Shown: positions 48,790 through 59,646, numbered from the stretch's first letter. The stretch: DNA of 64,000 bases from Gordonia amarae NBRC 15530 (GCF_000241345.1 NZ_BAED01000009.1:1-64000), one strand, 5' to 3'. Translations and numbers: made by a program. Notes: a model not told the origin generated them from the letters alone.

Positions 48790-50247
48790 TCAGCCCGGGT
48801 TGCCCGGCGAACCCAGCGGATTGGTCCCGTTGAACACCACCCAGAGGGCCACCGCAGCACCGATGCCCAGCACCGCCAGTGCCCACGAACCCCACTTCGG
48901 GTGCGTCGTCCACCCTCTGCCGTAGTCCAAGGCGAACCGTCCCGGGCCGAGAAGCAGGATCACCAGCGACGCGCCGATCAACAGCACCGAGTACTCGATG
49001 CCGCCGTGGCCGTCGGCGAAGTACCACAGGCCACCCGCCAGCGTCACCCTGTAGAGCGCACCGACCACCAGCACGCCCAGCACCGTCGACGCTGCCACCG
49101 GCGACACCAACCCGACGATGAGGAGCGCACCACCCGCGGTCTCGGCGATGGCGCCCAACGGCGCCAGCCATCCGGTCGCCGATCCGTCGAACCCGATAGA
49201 CGGATCGGGCGCATTGGCAAGGATGCTCTCGAATCCGTTCAGGCCGGGACCGTCCCACACGCCGACCAGTTTCTGCAGACCGTGCATGAGGGCCGCCGCA
49301 CCGACGGCCACCCGGAGGATGAGCAACCCGATATCGAGCGCCCGCCGTGGGGGCGTATGAACGGGATCGGCCTCCTCCTGCGCGGCTGTCTCCTGCTCAG
49401 CGTCAGCCTCGTTCTCGGCATCAGCGGAGTCCGCCGGTTCGTTCCCTCCAACCGGTGCAGACTCTTCGGCGGTCTCGGGCGCAGCGGCTACGGGCATCGG
49501 ACTGGTCACCGCGACCGCGGGAGGCACCTCCGGTTCGGCCGGAAACTCGTATACGACAGGCTCCGCCCACGCCCACTCCCCGGAATAGTCCACAGGCGTG
49601 GAGTACTGCGACTGCTCCGCCTGCGCGGGTTGCTCCGCCGACTCACCGGGAACGGACTGCTCGACCTGCTCCGCAGGGACCGATTCCATCACCGGCTCGA
49701 CCTGCACGAACTGCTCCACCTGATCATCAGACGCGGGCCCCTCCACCTGCTCGACCGGTATGGACCCGGCCGACTCAACCGGCGAACAACAGTCCACTGC
49801 GTCGGTCGGGTCAGCCACACCGGCAGGGTCCGACAGGCCGGGTACTTCGGCGGGTTCGGTGGGCCCGGGTGGCATGTCCCGGGTGAGCTGCTCGGCCGAA
49901 TCGGGTACCTCCACCAACGGCTCGTCGGTATCGGCACGCTCAGGTGTGACGAGGGCCGCCGACGAGGCCCGCGTCGTGAGCGGTGCCGCGACCGGCGGCA
50001 TCCCCCGGACGGAGCGCCGGTTCATCAATCGCGCCACGACCGGAGCCCAGCGTGACCACCTGCCCTGCGACGCCACCGCTGCCGGCGCGGGCGGTCCGGT
50101 CATGGCCGACGGCGGAGCGGCCCCCTCGTCGGTTGCCGAAGGACGCTCCTCTTCCCGGTCTTCCACCCGATCCGGCCCTGCCTCCGGATGCGGTCGCCCG
50201 TCATCCACCGAGACGGCTCCGATCCTCTGATCGTTTGCGCTGCACAT
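48790..50247 (-). CDS. DoxX-domain membrane protein with long acidic N-terminus (copy 2)
   Basis: The 485-residue protein has an acidic, Glu/Pro/Val-rich low-complexity N-terminus (about 1-305, with repeated VEQ/PVE elements) and a C-terminal DoxX domain closely similar to that of the next gene; both share the strings GFDGSATGWL and ALDYGRGWTTHPKWGS. The ATG at 50247 is chosen from a GAGGA site upstream. The two are tandem, 92 bp apart, clearly from duplication. The N-terminal regions are not similar in sequence but alike in composition. Confidence 0.87.
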   Translation of the reverse strand: MCSANDQRIGAVSVDDGRPHPEAGPDRVEDREEERPSATDEGAAPPSAMTGPPAPAAVASQGRWSRWAPVVARLMNRRSVRGMPPVAAPLTTRASSAALVTPERADTDEPLVEVPDSAEQLTRDMPPGPTEPAEVPGLSDPAGVADPTDAVDCCSPVESAGSIPVEQVEGPASDDQVEQFVQVEPVMESVPAEQVEQSVPGESAEQPAQAEQSQYSTPVDYSGEWAWAEPVVYEFPAEPEVPPAVAVTSPMPVAAAPETAEESAPVGGNEPADSADAENEADAEQETAAQEEADPVHTPPRRALDIGLLILRVAVGAAALMHGLQKLVGVWDGPGLNGFESILANAPDPSIGFDGSATGWLAPLGAIAETAGGALLIVGLVSPVAASTVLGVLVVGALYRVTLAGGLWYFADGHGGIEYSVLLIGASLVILLLGPGRFALDYGRGWTTHPKWGSWALAVLGIGAAVALWVVFNGTNPLGSPGNPG

Positions 50248-50390
50248 GATTCCATCCTCGTGATTGCTACCCTGCCTCTCTGAGTACACGGATCCGATAC
50301 GGTTCTCAGCCGTAGGCGCGATAACCACCCGTTGGGTCTAGGCCCAGATCGGACTCGGGCCCGGGACCGGCAGATCGCTACTGTGGGGGC

Positions 50391-51587
50391 ATGCGAGATC
50401 GGTATGCCACCAAGGCCCACGGTGCCGGGGATCGGGCCGCGACGACATCACCGAAACCTCGCCGGGCACTACTCGGCGTCGTGGCGGTGCTCGGCGCGGC
50501 GATGCTGACCCTGTCCGGCTGCGTCAGCTTCAGCGATCAGGACCAGACCCGGGAGGCCGGGAAGTTCAGCAACAATCCCGTTCCCGACATCATCGCTCCC
50601 AAAACTCCCGACACACCGGCCGAACCCAGCGAGGACCAGCAGGGCCCGCCACCCACCGGGCCGTGCGTCGACCCCGACAACGCGGTGATCGCCACGTGCC
50701 TCGCCTCCACCGGTGGCGTGCATCCCGCCGACTCCGAGGGCAAGACCACTTACGTCGCCGAACGCACCACCGGCAAGATCATCGTATCCAAAAGGTATGG
50801 GCCGCAACGTGTTCTGGCCACCATCCCGGTCGACGCCAGCGGCGACGGCGGGCTGATCGACTTCGCCTTCTCTCCCACCTACGGCCAGGACGGACTGATC
50901 TTCGCGCTGATCACCACCGGCAGCGACAACCGCGTCGTGCGGGTGGCCGCCGGCGACGTCCCCAAACCGATCCTCACCGGAATCCCCAAGGGCGCAGGCG
51001 GAAACATGGGATCGATGTACTTCCAGTCGGCCACCGAACTGATCGTCGCCACCGGTGACGCGGGCAGCCGGGCGGCCGCCTCGGACCCGTCGTCGCTCGC
51101 GGGCAAGATCCTGAAGGTATCCCCGTTCCGTGACGCCGGCCGCCCCCAAGTCGTCGCGAGCGGATTCGGCGGCAACGTCGCGCTGTGCCCCGACTCCGAA
51201 AGCAAGACCCTCTATGTCGCCGACCACGGCGAGGCCGGCGACCGGTTGTTCTCCGTCGACAAGAACGGCCCCAAGAAGCTGTGGCAGTGGGACGACAACC
51301 CGCAGATCGGCGGCTGCGCGGCCTCCGGTGGCGTCATCTATGTCGCGATGACCCGCGCGCGGCGCATCGACTCCATCGCCGCCCCCACCGCGCAGAAACC
51401 GACCGTCACCAACCCGGCACCCGCCGACGTCGCCAAACGATTCGGCCACGTGGCCCGCCTGGCCCCCATCCCCGGCGGCGTCCAGCTCGCCACCGTCAAC
51501 AAGTCCGTCCCCCGGGCGGACGTGAAGACCTACGACGACCGCGTCGCCATCTTCAACCCGCCGCAGCCCACCGAAGACCGTATGTAA
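50391..51587 (+). CDS. lppZ: LppZ-like lipoprotein with sorbosone-dehydrogenase-type propeller
   Basis: The 398-residue protein has a signal peptide with lipobox LSGC (Cys about 44), a Pro-rich linker (about 60-90) and a beta-propeller of the glucose/sorbosone dehydrogenase type (about 110-395), with motifs such as GLIDFAFSPTYGQDG and VATGDAGSR. It corresponds to Rv3006 (lppZ), a conserved extracellular lipoprotein next to Rv3005c. No quinone-cofactor role is proven for it. Confidence 0.88.
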   Translation: MRDRYATKAHGAGDRAATTSPKPRRALLGVVAVLGAAMLTLSGCVSFSDQDQTREAGKFSNNPVPDIIAPKTPDTPAEPSEDQQGPPPTGPCVDPDNAVIATCLASTGGVHPADSEGKTTYVAERTTGKIIVSKRYGPQRVLATIPVDASGDGGLIDFAFSPTYGQDGLIFALITTGSDNRVVRVAAGDVPKPILTGIPKGAGGNMGSMYFQSATELIVATGDAGSRAAASDPSSLAGKILKVSPFRDAGRPQVVASGFGGNVALCPDSESKTLYVADHGEAGDRLFSVDKNGPKKLWQWDDNPQIGGCAASGGVIYVAMTRARRIDSIAAPTAQKPTVTNPAPADVAKRFGHVARLAPIPGGVQLATVNKSVPRADVKTYDDRVAIFNPPQPTEDRM

Positions 51588-51668
51588 CCCGGTAAGGCCG
51601 GATTCAGCGATCCTCGGGCCTCATTGGGTCCGACCGACTTGGGTGGCCAGGATGTTGCGCCCGGCGCC

Positions 51669-52358
51669 TCAGAGGACCAGACGGTATCCCATTCCCGCTT
51701 CGGTGAGCAGGTGCCGCGGGTGGGTGGGATCGGCTTCGAGCTTGCGACGCAGGCCGGCCAGATACACGCGCAGGTAGTTGGTTTGCGTCCTGTAGGACGG
51801 TCCCCACACGTGGGTGAGGATGTCACTCTGGCTCACCAGGTTGCCCTGATGTCGGGCCAGCAATTCCAGGATCCCCCATTCGGTCGGGGTCAGGTGTACG
51901 TCGGTTCCGGCGCGGGTCACCTTCTTCGCACGCAGGTCGACGGTGAACTCGCTGGTTTCGATCACCGGGTCACCGCCGTCAGCGACGGTACTTCCGCGGC
52001 GCACCGCGGCGCGCAGCCGGGCCAGGAACTCCTCCATCCCAAAGGGTTTGGTTACGTAGTCATCGGCGCCCGCGTCCAGGGCCTGGACCTTGTCGGAGGC
52101 GTCGGTGCGCGCTGAAAGCACGATCACCGGGACGTTGGTCCAGCCACGCAGACCCGCGAGGACGGTGAAGCCGTCGATGTCGGGTAGCCCGAGGTCGAGC
52201 ACGATCACATGCGGATTGGTCCGGGCGGCGGCCGCAAGTGCATCCGAACCCGCGGCAACAGTGGTGACGTCGAAGCCGCGGGCATTGAGGTTGATGCGCA
52301 GGGTGCGCAGCATCTGGGGTTCATCGTCGACGACCAGGACCCGGACCTTGTCGCTCAT
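51669..52358 (-). CDS. kdpE: Response regulator KdpE
   Basis: OmpR-type regulator of 229 residues. The receiver domain (1-118) carries VVDDEPQM and the phospho-Asp in VIVLDLGLPD; the C-terminal winged helix (about 130-228) has the TPTEWGILELL segment. It activates kdpFABC at low potassium. Start overlaps the kdpD stop (ATGA). Confidence 0.95.
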   Translation of the reverse strand: MSDKVRVLVVDDEPQMLRTLRINLNARGFDVTTVAAGSDALAAAARTNPHVIVLDLGLPDIDGFTVLAGLRGWTNVPVIVLSARTDASDKVQALDAGADDYVTKPFGMEEFLARLRAAVRRGSTVADGGDPVIETSEFTVDLRAKKVTRAGTDVHLTPTEWGILELLARHQGNLVSQSDILTHVWGPSYRTQTNYLRVYLAGLRRKLEADPTHPRHLLTEAGMGYRLVL

Positions 52359-54886
52359 GATGACGCGTTGGGTTCGGGGGACGTCGGGAGGTCGATGACC
52401 ATCGTCAAACCCCCACCTCGGGTGTCGCGGGGCGTTATCGTACCGTGCATAGCGTTGACAAATCCTTGCGCGACCGAGAGTCCCAACCCGACACCGATAC
52501 CCGCATTCTGATCACCGAGTCGCTGGAACGCGGCAAAGATCCTGTCTCGCTCCTCCGCAGGTATTCCGATGCCGTGATCGGTCACGCAGATCAACGCTCG
52601 CGGCGGATCGGCTGCGGTGAGGTGAGCGGTGATCCGGATCGGCGAGGATGTGCGGCTGTGCCGCAGTGCGTTGTCGATCACATTCGCGAGCGCCCGTTCG
52701 AGCAGGCCGGGATCTGCGTAGACGAGCAGTTGGTCCACATCGATCTCGAGCCGGCTCACCACGGCCGAGTCGAACCGGGAAATGCCGACGGTAGCCCGGT
52801 CAATGATTTCGGTCAGGTACACGACCTGCAGGTCCGGGCGCACGGCGCCGGCGGCGAGCCGCGACGAGTCGAGGAGGTTGCCGACGAGGGCGGTGAGGTG
52901 ATCGGTGGATTCCTCGATGGTGGCCAGCAGTTCTGCTGTGTCCCCGGGCGAGAATGTCACGTCGGTTCCGCGAAGGCTCGACACCGAGGCCTTGACCGCC
53001 GCCAGCGGGGTGCGCAGATCATGGCTCACCGCCGTCAACAACGCTCTTCGGAGGTGATCTGTCTCGGCGAGAACCCTCGCCTCCGCAGCTTCGGCAGCGA
53101 GTTGCCGACGCTGAACCACACCGGCGGCCTGGGTTGCGACCGCTGCCAGCGGACGACGGTCCCGGCCTTCGAGGGTCTTGCCGCGTAATAACATCTCGAA
53201 CTCGCCTCCGGGTACCGGGCACACCGTATCGGCCTCATCGGCCGTGCGGGGTGGCCGGGCCCCGACCGATCCCTCTATGGTGTTCGGCTTGCGATGACCG
53301 ACCCGCACGAACGACACCGCCTCCTGCTCGTAGGTTTCGCAGACCTGTGCCAGCAGACCGTCGAGGCCTTCGCCGCTCAGTACGGCGCCGGCGAAGGTCG
53401 CCATCAGTTCGGCGTCGCGTGCGGCGCGTTGGGCCTGCACCCGCCGGACTGCGGCCGAATCAACCAGCGCAGCAACGGCTATCGCGACCACCAGCAATAC
53501 GATGATGGTGATGAGATTGTCTACCTCCTTGATCGTGAACGAGTGGCGTGGCGAGGTGAAGAAGTAGTTGAGGAGCAGCCCGGACACAATCGCGGACAAC
53601 GCCGCCGGACCGATACCGCCCAGCATCGACACCGCGAGCACGACGACGAAGAACAGGGCCGATTCACTCGCGATCCCGAGCCGACTGTCGAGCAGACCGA
53701 CGAATACTGCCGCTACCGCCGGGACCCCAACCGCACACATCCAGCTCCGCCGACGGTAAAATCGGTTGTGCCTGATGTCAAGCCGACGGGTCTTCTTGGT
53801 CTCCTCGTGGGTGACCATGTGCACATCGATCTTGCCCGATTCCCGGACCACGGTGTTGCCCACACCTTCGTCGAACAGCCGCTGCCACCGTGAGCGGCGC
53901 GAGGTACCGAGCACGAGTTGAGTGGCGTTCACTCCACGTGCGAACTCAAGCAGCGCGGTGGGCACGTCGTCGCCGGCAATGGTGTGGACCCGCGTACCGA
54001 GCCCTTGTGCCAGTTCTGTGATCGCGCTGAGATCCACCGTCGTCGGATCGGCCAGGCCATCGCCACGCACAATGTGCACCACGCTCAGTTCCGCGCTCGA
54101 CCGAGAGGCGATCCGGCTGGCGCGCCGGAGCAATGTCGCCGACTCCGGTCCCCCGGTGATGGCAACGAGCACCCGTTCGCGTGCCTCCCACGTAGCGGTG
54201 ATTGCATGTGCTGATCGATAGTCGGCGAGGTTGTCGTCGACCTGGTCGGCCAACCAGAGCAGGGCGAGCTCGCGCAATGCTGTGAGGTTGCCTTGCCGGA
54301 AGTAGTTGGCCAGTGCGCCGCCGATCCGGTCGCCGGGGTACACCTTGCCGGCCGAGAGTCGTTGTCGCAGAGCCTCCGGGGCGATGTCGACCAGTTGGAT
54401 CTGGTCGGCGTCGCGGACGACGTCGTCGGGAACCGTCTCGCGTTGGACGATTCCCGTGATCTGTTGAACAACGTCGTTCAAGCTCTCCAGATGCTGGATG
54501 TTGATCGTGGAGAGTACGTCGATTCCGGCGTCGCGCAGCGCCTCGATATCCTGCCAGCGTTTGGCGTTGCGGGATCCGGGCGCGTTGGTGTGGGCCAGCT
54601 CGTCCACCAACGCCACCCGCGGTGCACGTGCCAAAACGGCATCGAGGTCCATCTCCTCAAGAATCGTGCCGCCGTGATCGACAGGCCGTCGGGGAACGAT
54701 TTCGAGGTCGGCAGTCATCGCAGCGGTGTGGACGCGTCCATGTGATTCGACCACCGCGACGACAACATCGACGCCCTCGGCGATCAATGCGTGGGCCTGG
54801 GCCAGCATCTCGTACGTCTTGCCCACGCCGGGGGCACACCCGAGGTAGACCTCGAGCGTGCCCCGGTTCTGCGTGGCTTTCACCAT
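52355..54886 (-). CDS. kdpD: Sensor histidine kinase KdpD
   Basis: The 843-residue protein has an N-terminal KdpD domain with Walker A GCAPGVGKTYEM (about 17-28), a universal-stress-like domain (about 235-360), four membrane segments (about 375-480), a GAF-like region, then a histidine kinase core with phospho-His in AVSHDLRTPLAAVK (about 625) and ATP-binding GIGVGLGLSVA. It senses potassium limitation and phosphorylates KdpE. Start ATG at 54886, with GTG two codons on as alternative; 10 bp after kdpC. Confidence 0.96.
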   Translation of the reverse strand: MVKATQNRGTLEVYLGCAPGVGKTYEMLAQAHALIAEGVDVVVAVVESHGRVHTAAMTADLEIVPRRPVDHGGTILEEMDLDAVLARAPRVALVDELAHTNAPGSRNAKRWQDIEALRDAGIDVLSTINIQHLESLNDVVQQITGIVQRETVPDDVVRDADQIQLVDIAPEALRQRLSAGKVYPGDRIGGALANYFRQGNLTALRELALLWLADQVDDNLADYRSAHAITATWEARERVLVAITGGPESATLLRRASRIASRSSAELSVVHIVRGDGLADPTTVDLSAITELAQGLGTRVHTIAGDDVPTALLEFARGVNATQLVLGTSRRSRWQRLFDEGVGNTVVRESGKIDVHMVTHEETKKTRRLDIRHNRFYRRRSWMCAVGVPAVAAVFVGLLDSRLGIASESALFFVVVLAVSMLGGIGPAALSAIVSGLLLNYFFTSPRHSFTIKEVDNLITIIVLLVVAIAVAALVDSAAVRRVQAQRAARDAELMATFAGAVLSGEGLDGLLAQVCETYEQEAVSFVRVGHRKPNTIEGSVGARPPRTADEADTVCPVPGGEFEMLLRGKTLEGRDRRPLAAVATQAAGVVQRRQLAAEAAEARVLAETDHLRRALLTAVSHDLRTPLAAVKASVSSLRGTDVTFSPGDTAELLATIEESTDHLTALVGNLLDSSRLAAGAVRPDLQVVYLTEIIDRATVGISRFDSAVVSRLEIDVDQLLVYADPGLLERALANVIDNALRHSRTSSPIRITAHLTAADPPRALICVTDHGIGIPAEERDRIFAAFQRLGDQNAGIGVGLGLSVAQGFVNAMHGTITPRDTRGGGLTMVIDLPTSPEPNASS

Positions 54887-54896
54887 GGTGTCGACG

Positions 54897-55523
54897 TTAA
54901 TCGCAGTTCGGCGCGGTCAGGCCCAGGCCCACGTTGACCTGGAGAACATTCACTCCCGGTTGACCGAGGAACCCGAGCTGACGCCCGTCCGTGTGGGCCT
55001 TGATCAACGCACGGACGCGCTCCTGGCTGATCTGGTTCTCCCGGGCGATCCGTGGCACCTGCAGTTCCGCGTAGGCCTGACTGATATCCGGATCCAGTCC
55101 CGACCCCGACCCGGTCACGGCGTCCGGCGGGACCTGGGCCGGAGTGACACCTTCCCGGGTTGCGATGATCAGCCGGCGGGCGTCGATCCAGCCGGCCAGT
55201 TTGTCGCTGCCGGGTCCCTGGTTGCTCGCCGCGGACGCGGACGGGTCCCCGGGTGCCATCGGATCGTCTACCGACCCCAGTACCCGGGCGTGCAGGTACT
55301 TGTCGGGCTGGCCGGCCTGAACCCGGGGGTCGACACCGATCAGGCTCGAGCCCACCGCGCATCCGCCGGCGTCGGTTACCTGCGATCCTTCGGCGGATGT
55401 CGAGCCTACCCGCGACACGGCCCACACAAGAGCCGGATACCCTGCACCCAGGATGAGGGTCATGGCCAACAGGATCGATAGGCCGACGACGCACTGCCTG
55501 AGCCACGAACTGACGGTATTCAT
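54897..55523 (-). CDS. kdpC: Potassium-transporting ATPase subunit C
   Basis: The 208-residue single-span subunit has an N-terminal membrane helix (about 14-36) and an extracellular domain with the conserved PPDAVTGSGSGLDPDIS segment. It stabilises the KdpAB complex. Six bp after kdpB. Confidence 0.95.
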   Translation of the reverse strand: MNTVSSWLRQCVVGLSILLAMTLILGAGYPALVWAVSRVGSTSAEGSQVTDAGGCAVGSSLIGVDPRVQAGQPDKYLHARVLGSVDDPMAPGDPSASAASNQGPGSDKLAGWIDARRLIIATREGVTPAQVPPDAVTGSGSGLDPDISQAYAELQVPRIARENQISQERVRALIKAHTDGRQLGFLGQPGVNVLQVNVGLGLTAPNCD

Positions 55524-55529
55524 AATGCT

Positions 55530-57632
55530 CTACCCCATTCCCGGGAGAAAACGAACGACGAGGTCGATCAGCCAGATCCCGATGAACGGGGTGATCACAC
55601 CGCCCACTCCGTAGATGAGCAGGTTGCGGCCCAACAACGTCGATGCCGCACCGGGCTGGTACCGCACACCCCGCAATGCCAACGGAATGAGCGCGACGAT
55701 GACCAGCGCGTTGAAGATGACTGCAGATACGATCGCCGACTGCGGCGAGGACAAACCCAGAACGTTGAGATTGTCGAGTTGCGGGTAGACCCCGGCGAAC
55801 AGCGCGGGCAACACCGCGAAGTACTTCGCCAGGTCGTTGGCCAGTGAGAAGGTCGTCAGCGCACCACGGGTGATCAGCAATTGCTTGCCGATCGCGACCA
55901 CGTCGATCAGCTTGGTCGGATCGGAATCCAGGTCGACCATGTTGCCTGCCTCTTTCGCCGCCGACGTGCCGGTGTTCATCGTCAGCCCGACGTCGGCTTG
56001 AGCCAGCGCAGGTGCGTCGTTGGTCCCGTCGCCGGTCATCGCGACAAGTCGGCCACCGGACTGCTCTTTGCGGATCAACGCGAGCTTGTCCTCCGGGGTG
56101 GCTTCGGCCACGAAATCGTCGACGCCGGCCTCCTCGGCAATCGCCCGGGCGGTGCGCGGGTTGTCGCCGGTCACCATTACGGTCTTGATGCCCATCGCCC
56201 GGAGCTGGGCGAAGCGTGCGGCCATACCCGGTTTGACGACATCCGAGAGTGCGATGGTTCCGAGGATCTGTGGTGGTTCCGCGTCGATGCGGACACCGAC
56301 GACCAGGGGCGTACCGCCGGCGGCGGATATGCGGTCTACCTCATCGGACACCTCAACCCCGGGCCGTCCGCCGGCCTCGTCGGCCCACCGCAGCATGGCG
56401 TCGGCGGCACCCTTGCGGATGCACCGCACGCCGGCCGCGGTGGTGATATCCATGCCCGACATGCGGTTCTGCGCGGTGAACGGCACAATCTCGCGCTGCC
56501 CCTGCCCTGCGGCCTCGAGTGCGTGCGGGTCCTGCCCGTACTCGTCGCGGCACAGGTCGATGATGCTGCGGCCTTCCGGTGTGTCGTCGGCGAGACTCGA
56601 CTGGCACGCCTCTCGAGCCAGTTCGCCGATCGTGACTCCCGTTGCCGGAATCAGGTTGGTCGCGCGGCGATTGCCGAAGGTGATCGTGCCGGTCTTGTCC
56701 ATCAGAAGGGTGTCGATGTCGCCGGCGGCTTCCACCGCACGTCCCGACATCGCCAGTACATTGCGCTGGACCAGTCGGTCCATGCCCGCGATACCGATCG
56801 ACGACAGAAGTGCGCCGATTGTCGTCGGGATCAAACACACCAGCAGCGCAATGAGTTTCACCGGCTCCGGCGCTTGGCCGGCGTACTGTTGCATCGGTCC
56901 GATCGCCACCACGGCGAGCAGGAAGATGACGGTCAGACTTGCCAGCAGGATGTTCAGGGCAATCTCGTTGGGGGTCTTCTTCCGCGATGACCCTTCCACC
57001 AGGGCGATCATCCGGTCAACGAACGATTCACCGGGTGATGTGGTGATCCGGACGATGATCCTGTCCGACAACACGACTGTGCCACCGGTCACCGCACTGC
57101 GATCACCGCCGGATTCCCGGACGACGGGCGCAGATTCGCCGGTGATGGCCGACTCGTCCACGGTGGCGATTCCCTCGACCACATCGCCGTCGCCGGCGAT
57201 GACCTCGCCTGCTTCGACAACGATCTTGTCGCCCACGGCCAGGTCGCCGCCCGAGGTCTCGGTGATCGATCCGTCGGCGTCAAGTCGGCGTGCCATGGTG
57301 TCTTGCCTGACCGTGCGCAAGCTCGCCGCCTGCGCCCGACCGCGACCCTCTGCGACAGCTTCGGCCAGGTTCGCGAACAACACCGTAAACCACAACCAAA
57401 ACACCACGGCGAAGGAGAACCAGGACGGTTCGCGGACGGCGAGGACAGTGGTGATGATCGCGCCGAGATAGACGACGAGCATCACCGGATTGCGCGCCTG
57501 ACCACGGGGATCGAGCTTGCGGAGTGCCTCCGGTAGGGAGGTTATGAGCTGGCGTGGCGCGAAAGCGCCACTGCGGACAATATCGGCGGAGTCGTCGGTC
57601 AGGCGATCTTCGCGTGCAACCCCTGTGGTCAT
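55530..57632 (-). CDS. kdpB: Potassium-transporting ATPase ATP-binding subunit B
   Basis: P-type ATPase subunit of 700 residues. The phosphorylation motif is [11 protein letters not shown] (Asp about 312), with the TGES actuator loop (ITGESAPV) and the hinge [16 protein letters not shown]. The ATG at 57632 overlaps the kdpA stop (ATGA); an open frame extends further upstream but is antisense-like sequence of kdpA. Confidence 0.97.
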   Translation of the reverse strand: MTTGVAREDRLTDDSADIVRSGAFAPRQLITSLPEALRKLDPRGQARNPVMLVVYLGAIITTVLAVREPSWFSFAVVFWLWFTVLFANLAEAVAEGRGRAQAASLRTVRQDTMARRLDADGSITETSGGDLAVGDKIVVEAGEVIAGDGDVVEGIATVDESAITGESAPVVRESGGDRSAVTGGTVVLSDRIIVRITTSPGESFVDRMIALVEGSSRKKTPNEIALNILLASLTVIFLLAVVAIGPMQQYAGQAPEPVKLIALLVCLIPTTIGALLSSIGIAGMDRLVQRNVLAMSGRAVEAAGDIDTLLMDKTGTITFGNRRATNLIPATGVTIGELAREACQSSLADDTPEGRSIIDLCRDEYGQDPHALEAAGQGQREIVPFTAQNRMSGMDITTAAGVRCIRKGAADAMLRWADEAGGRPGVEVSDEVDRISAAGGTPLVVGVRIDAEPPQILGTIALSDVVKPGMAARFAQLRAMGIKTVMVTGDNPRTARAIAEEAGVDDFVAEATPEDKLALIRKEQSGGRLVAMTGDGTNDAPALAQADVGLTMNTGTSAAKEAGNMVDLDSDPTKLIDVVAIGKQLLITRGALTTFSLANDLAKYFAVLPALFAGVYPQLDNLNVLGLSSPQSAIVSAVIFNALVIVALIPLALRGVRYQPGAASTLLGRNLLIYGVGGVITPFIGIWLIDLVVRFLPGMG

Positions 57633-59314
57633 GACAGTGCCTCTGCTATCGGTCCCAGCGCCATCGCCGGAAAGAAGGTGAGTCCGGCGACCAGCAGCAC
57701 GGTGCCCGTCAGCAGGCCGCCGTAAAGAAGACCGTGTGTCGGGAGAGTCGCTGTGGTTGTCGTTCGGGTCTTTTGCGTCGCCAGCAAACCGGCGATCGCG
57801 AGGATAAAGATGATTGGCAGGAGCCGTCCGAGCAGCATCGCCACGCCCAGTGATGTCTGGAACCAATCACTGGTGACGGTCAGGCCGCCGAAAGCACTGC
57901 CGTTGTTATTGGCAGCGGATGCGAAGGCGTACAGCACCTCGGAGAATCCGTGGATGGATCCGGGCGTGCCCGGATCACCGCCGTTGCCCTGAAAGTCCTT
58001 GGTAGAGGGCAGAATCACGGTTATCGCCGTGCCGACCAGCACCAGTACCGGCATCACCAGGATCGACAGGGCGGCCATCGTGATCACGTGCCGGCCGATC
58101 TGCTTTCCGAGAAACTCAGGCGTACGACCCACGAGCAGGCCACCGACGAAGACCGCGATGATCGCCAGTACCAGCATCCCGTACAGGCCGGTTCCGGCAC
58201 CGCCGGGCGCCACCTCGCCGAGCAACATGTTCCAGATCATCGCCCCACCGGCGCCGGCGGAGAAACTGTCGTGTGCCGAGTTGACCGCGCCTGTCGAGGT
58301 TCCGGTCGTCGACACTGCCCACAGCACCGATCCCGCGACACCGAATCGTTGTTCTTTGCCCTCCATCATCGTGCCCGCGGCCTGCGCTGCGACACCATTG
58401 GTGTGCGATTCGAACACCCACATCACCGCCAGCATCCCAGCCCAGATGGTCGCCATGACGCCGAGAATCGTCAGCCCCTGACGACGGTCGGCCACCAGCG
58501 TGCCGTAGGTGCGGGTCAAACACACCGGAATGATCAGTAGGGCAACGATTTCCACAACATTGCTGAGCGGCGTCGGGTTGGAGAACGGGTGAGCCGAGTT
58601 GGCCGACAACGTTCCGCCGCCATTGGTGCCCAGTTCCTTGATTGCTTCCTGAGAGGCGAACGGTCCGACCACACTCGAGCCATTCCTCCCGTCGATACCG
58701 ATGAAGTCGAAGCCGCTCTTGAACGATTGGACAGCACCCTGGGTGAGCAACACGATCGCAACGATGATGCTCAGAGGCAACAGGATACGCAGGGTCGCCC
58801 GGATCAGGTCGACCCAGAAGTTGCCGAGTCGCCCATCGCCCTTCGTCGCCACGATCCCCCGCACCAGGGCGACCGCTACGGCGATGCCGACCGCTGCGGA
58901 CAGGAAGTTCTGCACCGCCAGGCCAAGCATCTGGGTCAGGTTACTCATCACCAGCTCGGGCGAGTACGACTGCCAATTGGTGTTGGTGACAAAGGAAACG
59001 GCGGTATTGAACGCCATCGCCGGGCTGACCGCGGCGCGTCCGTCACTCCACGGCAACACTCCTTGACACCGTTGCAGCAGATACAGGAACAGAACGCTGA
59101 CGAAGGAGAAGGCGATGACGGCCATCGCATAGCCGGTCCACGTCTGTTCGCGGCGAGGGTCGACGCGCGCAAGCCGGTAGAGAAGTCGCTCGGGCAACAG
59201 GTCACGGCCACCGGAGAACACCCGCGCCATGTAGTCACCCAGCGGGACGTACGCCGCGGTCAGAACGACGACCACCACGCAGACCTGCAGGGCGGCAGCA
59301 AGAGAACTATTCAC
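57629..59314 (-). CDS. kdpA: Potassium-transporting ATPase subunit A
   Basis: Channel-like potassium-binding subunit of 561 residues with about ten membrane segments and four pore-loop regions, among them [12 protein letters not shown] and [11 protein letters not shown], the selectivity-filter type sequences. GTG start at 59314; five bases after the kdpF stop. Confidence 0.97.
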   Translation of the reverse strand: MNSSLAAALQVCVVVVVLTAAYVPLGDYMARVFSGGRDLLPERLLYRLARVDPRREQTWTGYAMAVIAFSFVSVLFLYLLQRCQGVLPWSDGRAAVSPAMAFNTAVSFVTNTNWQSYSPELVMSNLTQMLGLAVQNFLSAAVGIAVAVALVRGIVATKGDGRLGNFWVDLIRATLRILLPLSIIVAIVLLTQGAVQSFKSGFDFIGIDGRNGSSVVGPFASQEAIKELGTNGGGTLSANSAHPFSNPTPLSNVVEIVALLIIPVCLTRTYGTLVADRRQGLTILGVMATIWAGMLAVMWVFESHTNGVAAQAAGTMMEGKEQRFGVAGSVLWAVSTTGTSTGAVNSAHDSFSAGAGGAMIWNMLLGEVAPGGAGTGLYGMLVLAIIAVFVGGLLVGRTPEFLGKQIGRHVITMAALSILVMPVLVLVGTAITVILPSTKDFQGNGGDPGTPGSIHGFSEVLYAFASAANNNGSAFGGLTVTSDWFQTSLGVAMLLGRLLPIIFILAIAGLLATQKTRTTTTATLPTHGLLYGGLLTGTVLLVAGLTFFPAMALGPIAEALS

Positions 59315-59319
59315 GTGCC

Positions 59320-59418
59320 CTAGAACCTTTCGGGAAAGATCAGGGCTGCGAGTAGATACACCGCCACGGCGACTGCGATGACCACCAACACCACGTTGGT
59401 GGTGCCGGCCGCGGTCAC
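59320..59418 (-). CDS. kdpF: Potassium-transporting ATPase subunit F
   Basis: A 32-residue membrane peptide: one helix of Val/Ala/Leu (about 9-27) ending in the hallmark ALIFPERF. It sits between KdpA and lipids and stabilises the complex. GTG start overlaps the stop of the microprotein gene upstream (GTGA). Confidence 0.93.
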   Translation of the reverse strand: MTAAGTTNVVLVVIAVAVAVYLLAALIFPERF

Positions 59419-59507
59419 CGGCGGACCCCCGCGCCGACTCCCCGCAAGACAAGCAGGCAGATCACAAACCCGCCCAGAATTGCCAGCACGAACCACAAAT
59501 CCGTCAC
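59415..59507 (-). CDS. Unannotated 30-residue membrane microprotein upstream of kdpF
   Basis: The reading frame begins GTG at 59507 with AGGAG five bases upstream and encodes MTDLWFVLAILGGFVICLLV followed by LRGVGAGVRR: one membrane helix and a basic tail. Its TGA overlaps the kdpF GTG by the GTGA arrangement, and the promoter lies upstream of it, so it is the first gene of the kdp transcript. I know no named family. A role as extra subunit of the Kdp complex, or as a translational leader for kdpF, is inferred. Confidence 0.7.
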   Translation of the reverse strand: MTDLWFVLAILGGFVICLLVLRGVGAGVRR

Positions 59508-59594
59508 GCCCACTCCTGAAGACACCCCGGGACTACTCCATCGAGCCCGGGCCGATCTTCACAGCATGCGGACCATTTGCGGGTTCAGGCACCG

Positions 59595-59623
59595 CTCTTA
59601 ACGACACTCATACGTCTGGTCAA
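59595..59623 (-). promoter_or_regulatory. Candidate kdp operon promoter
   Basis: TTGACC (59623-59618) and TAAGAG (59600-59595) with 17-bp spacing, about 90 bp upstream of the microprotein start. KdpE sites were not identified. Confidence 0.5.
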
Positions 59624-59646
59624 CGGATTTATACGCAATCTTCACA

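Noticed and set aside
55530..57866. kdpB starting 78 codons upstream
   Set aside because: The extension overlaps kdpA coding sequence, has no kdpB similarity, and the ATGA overlap at 57632 explains the true start.
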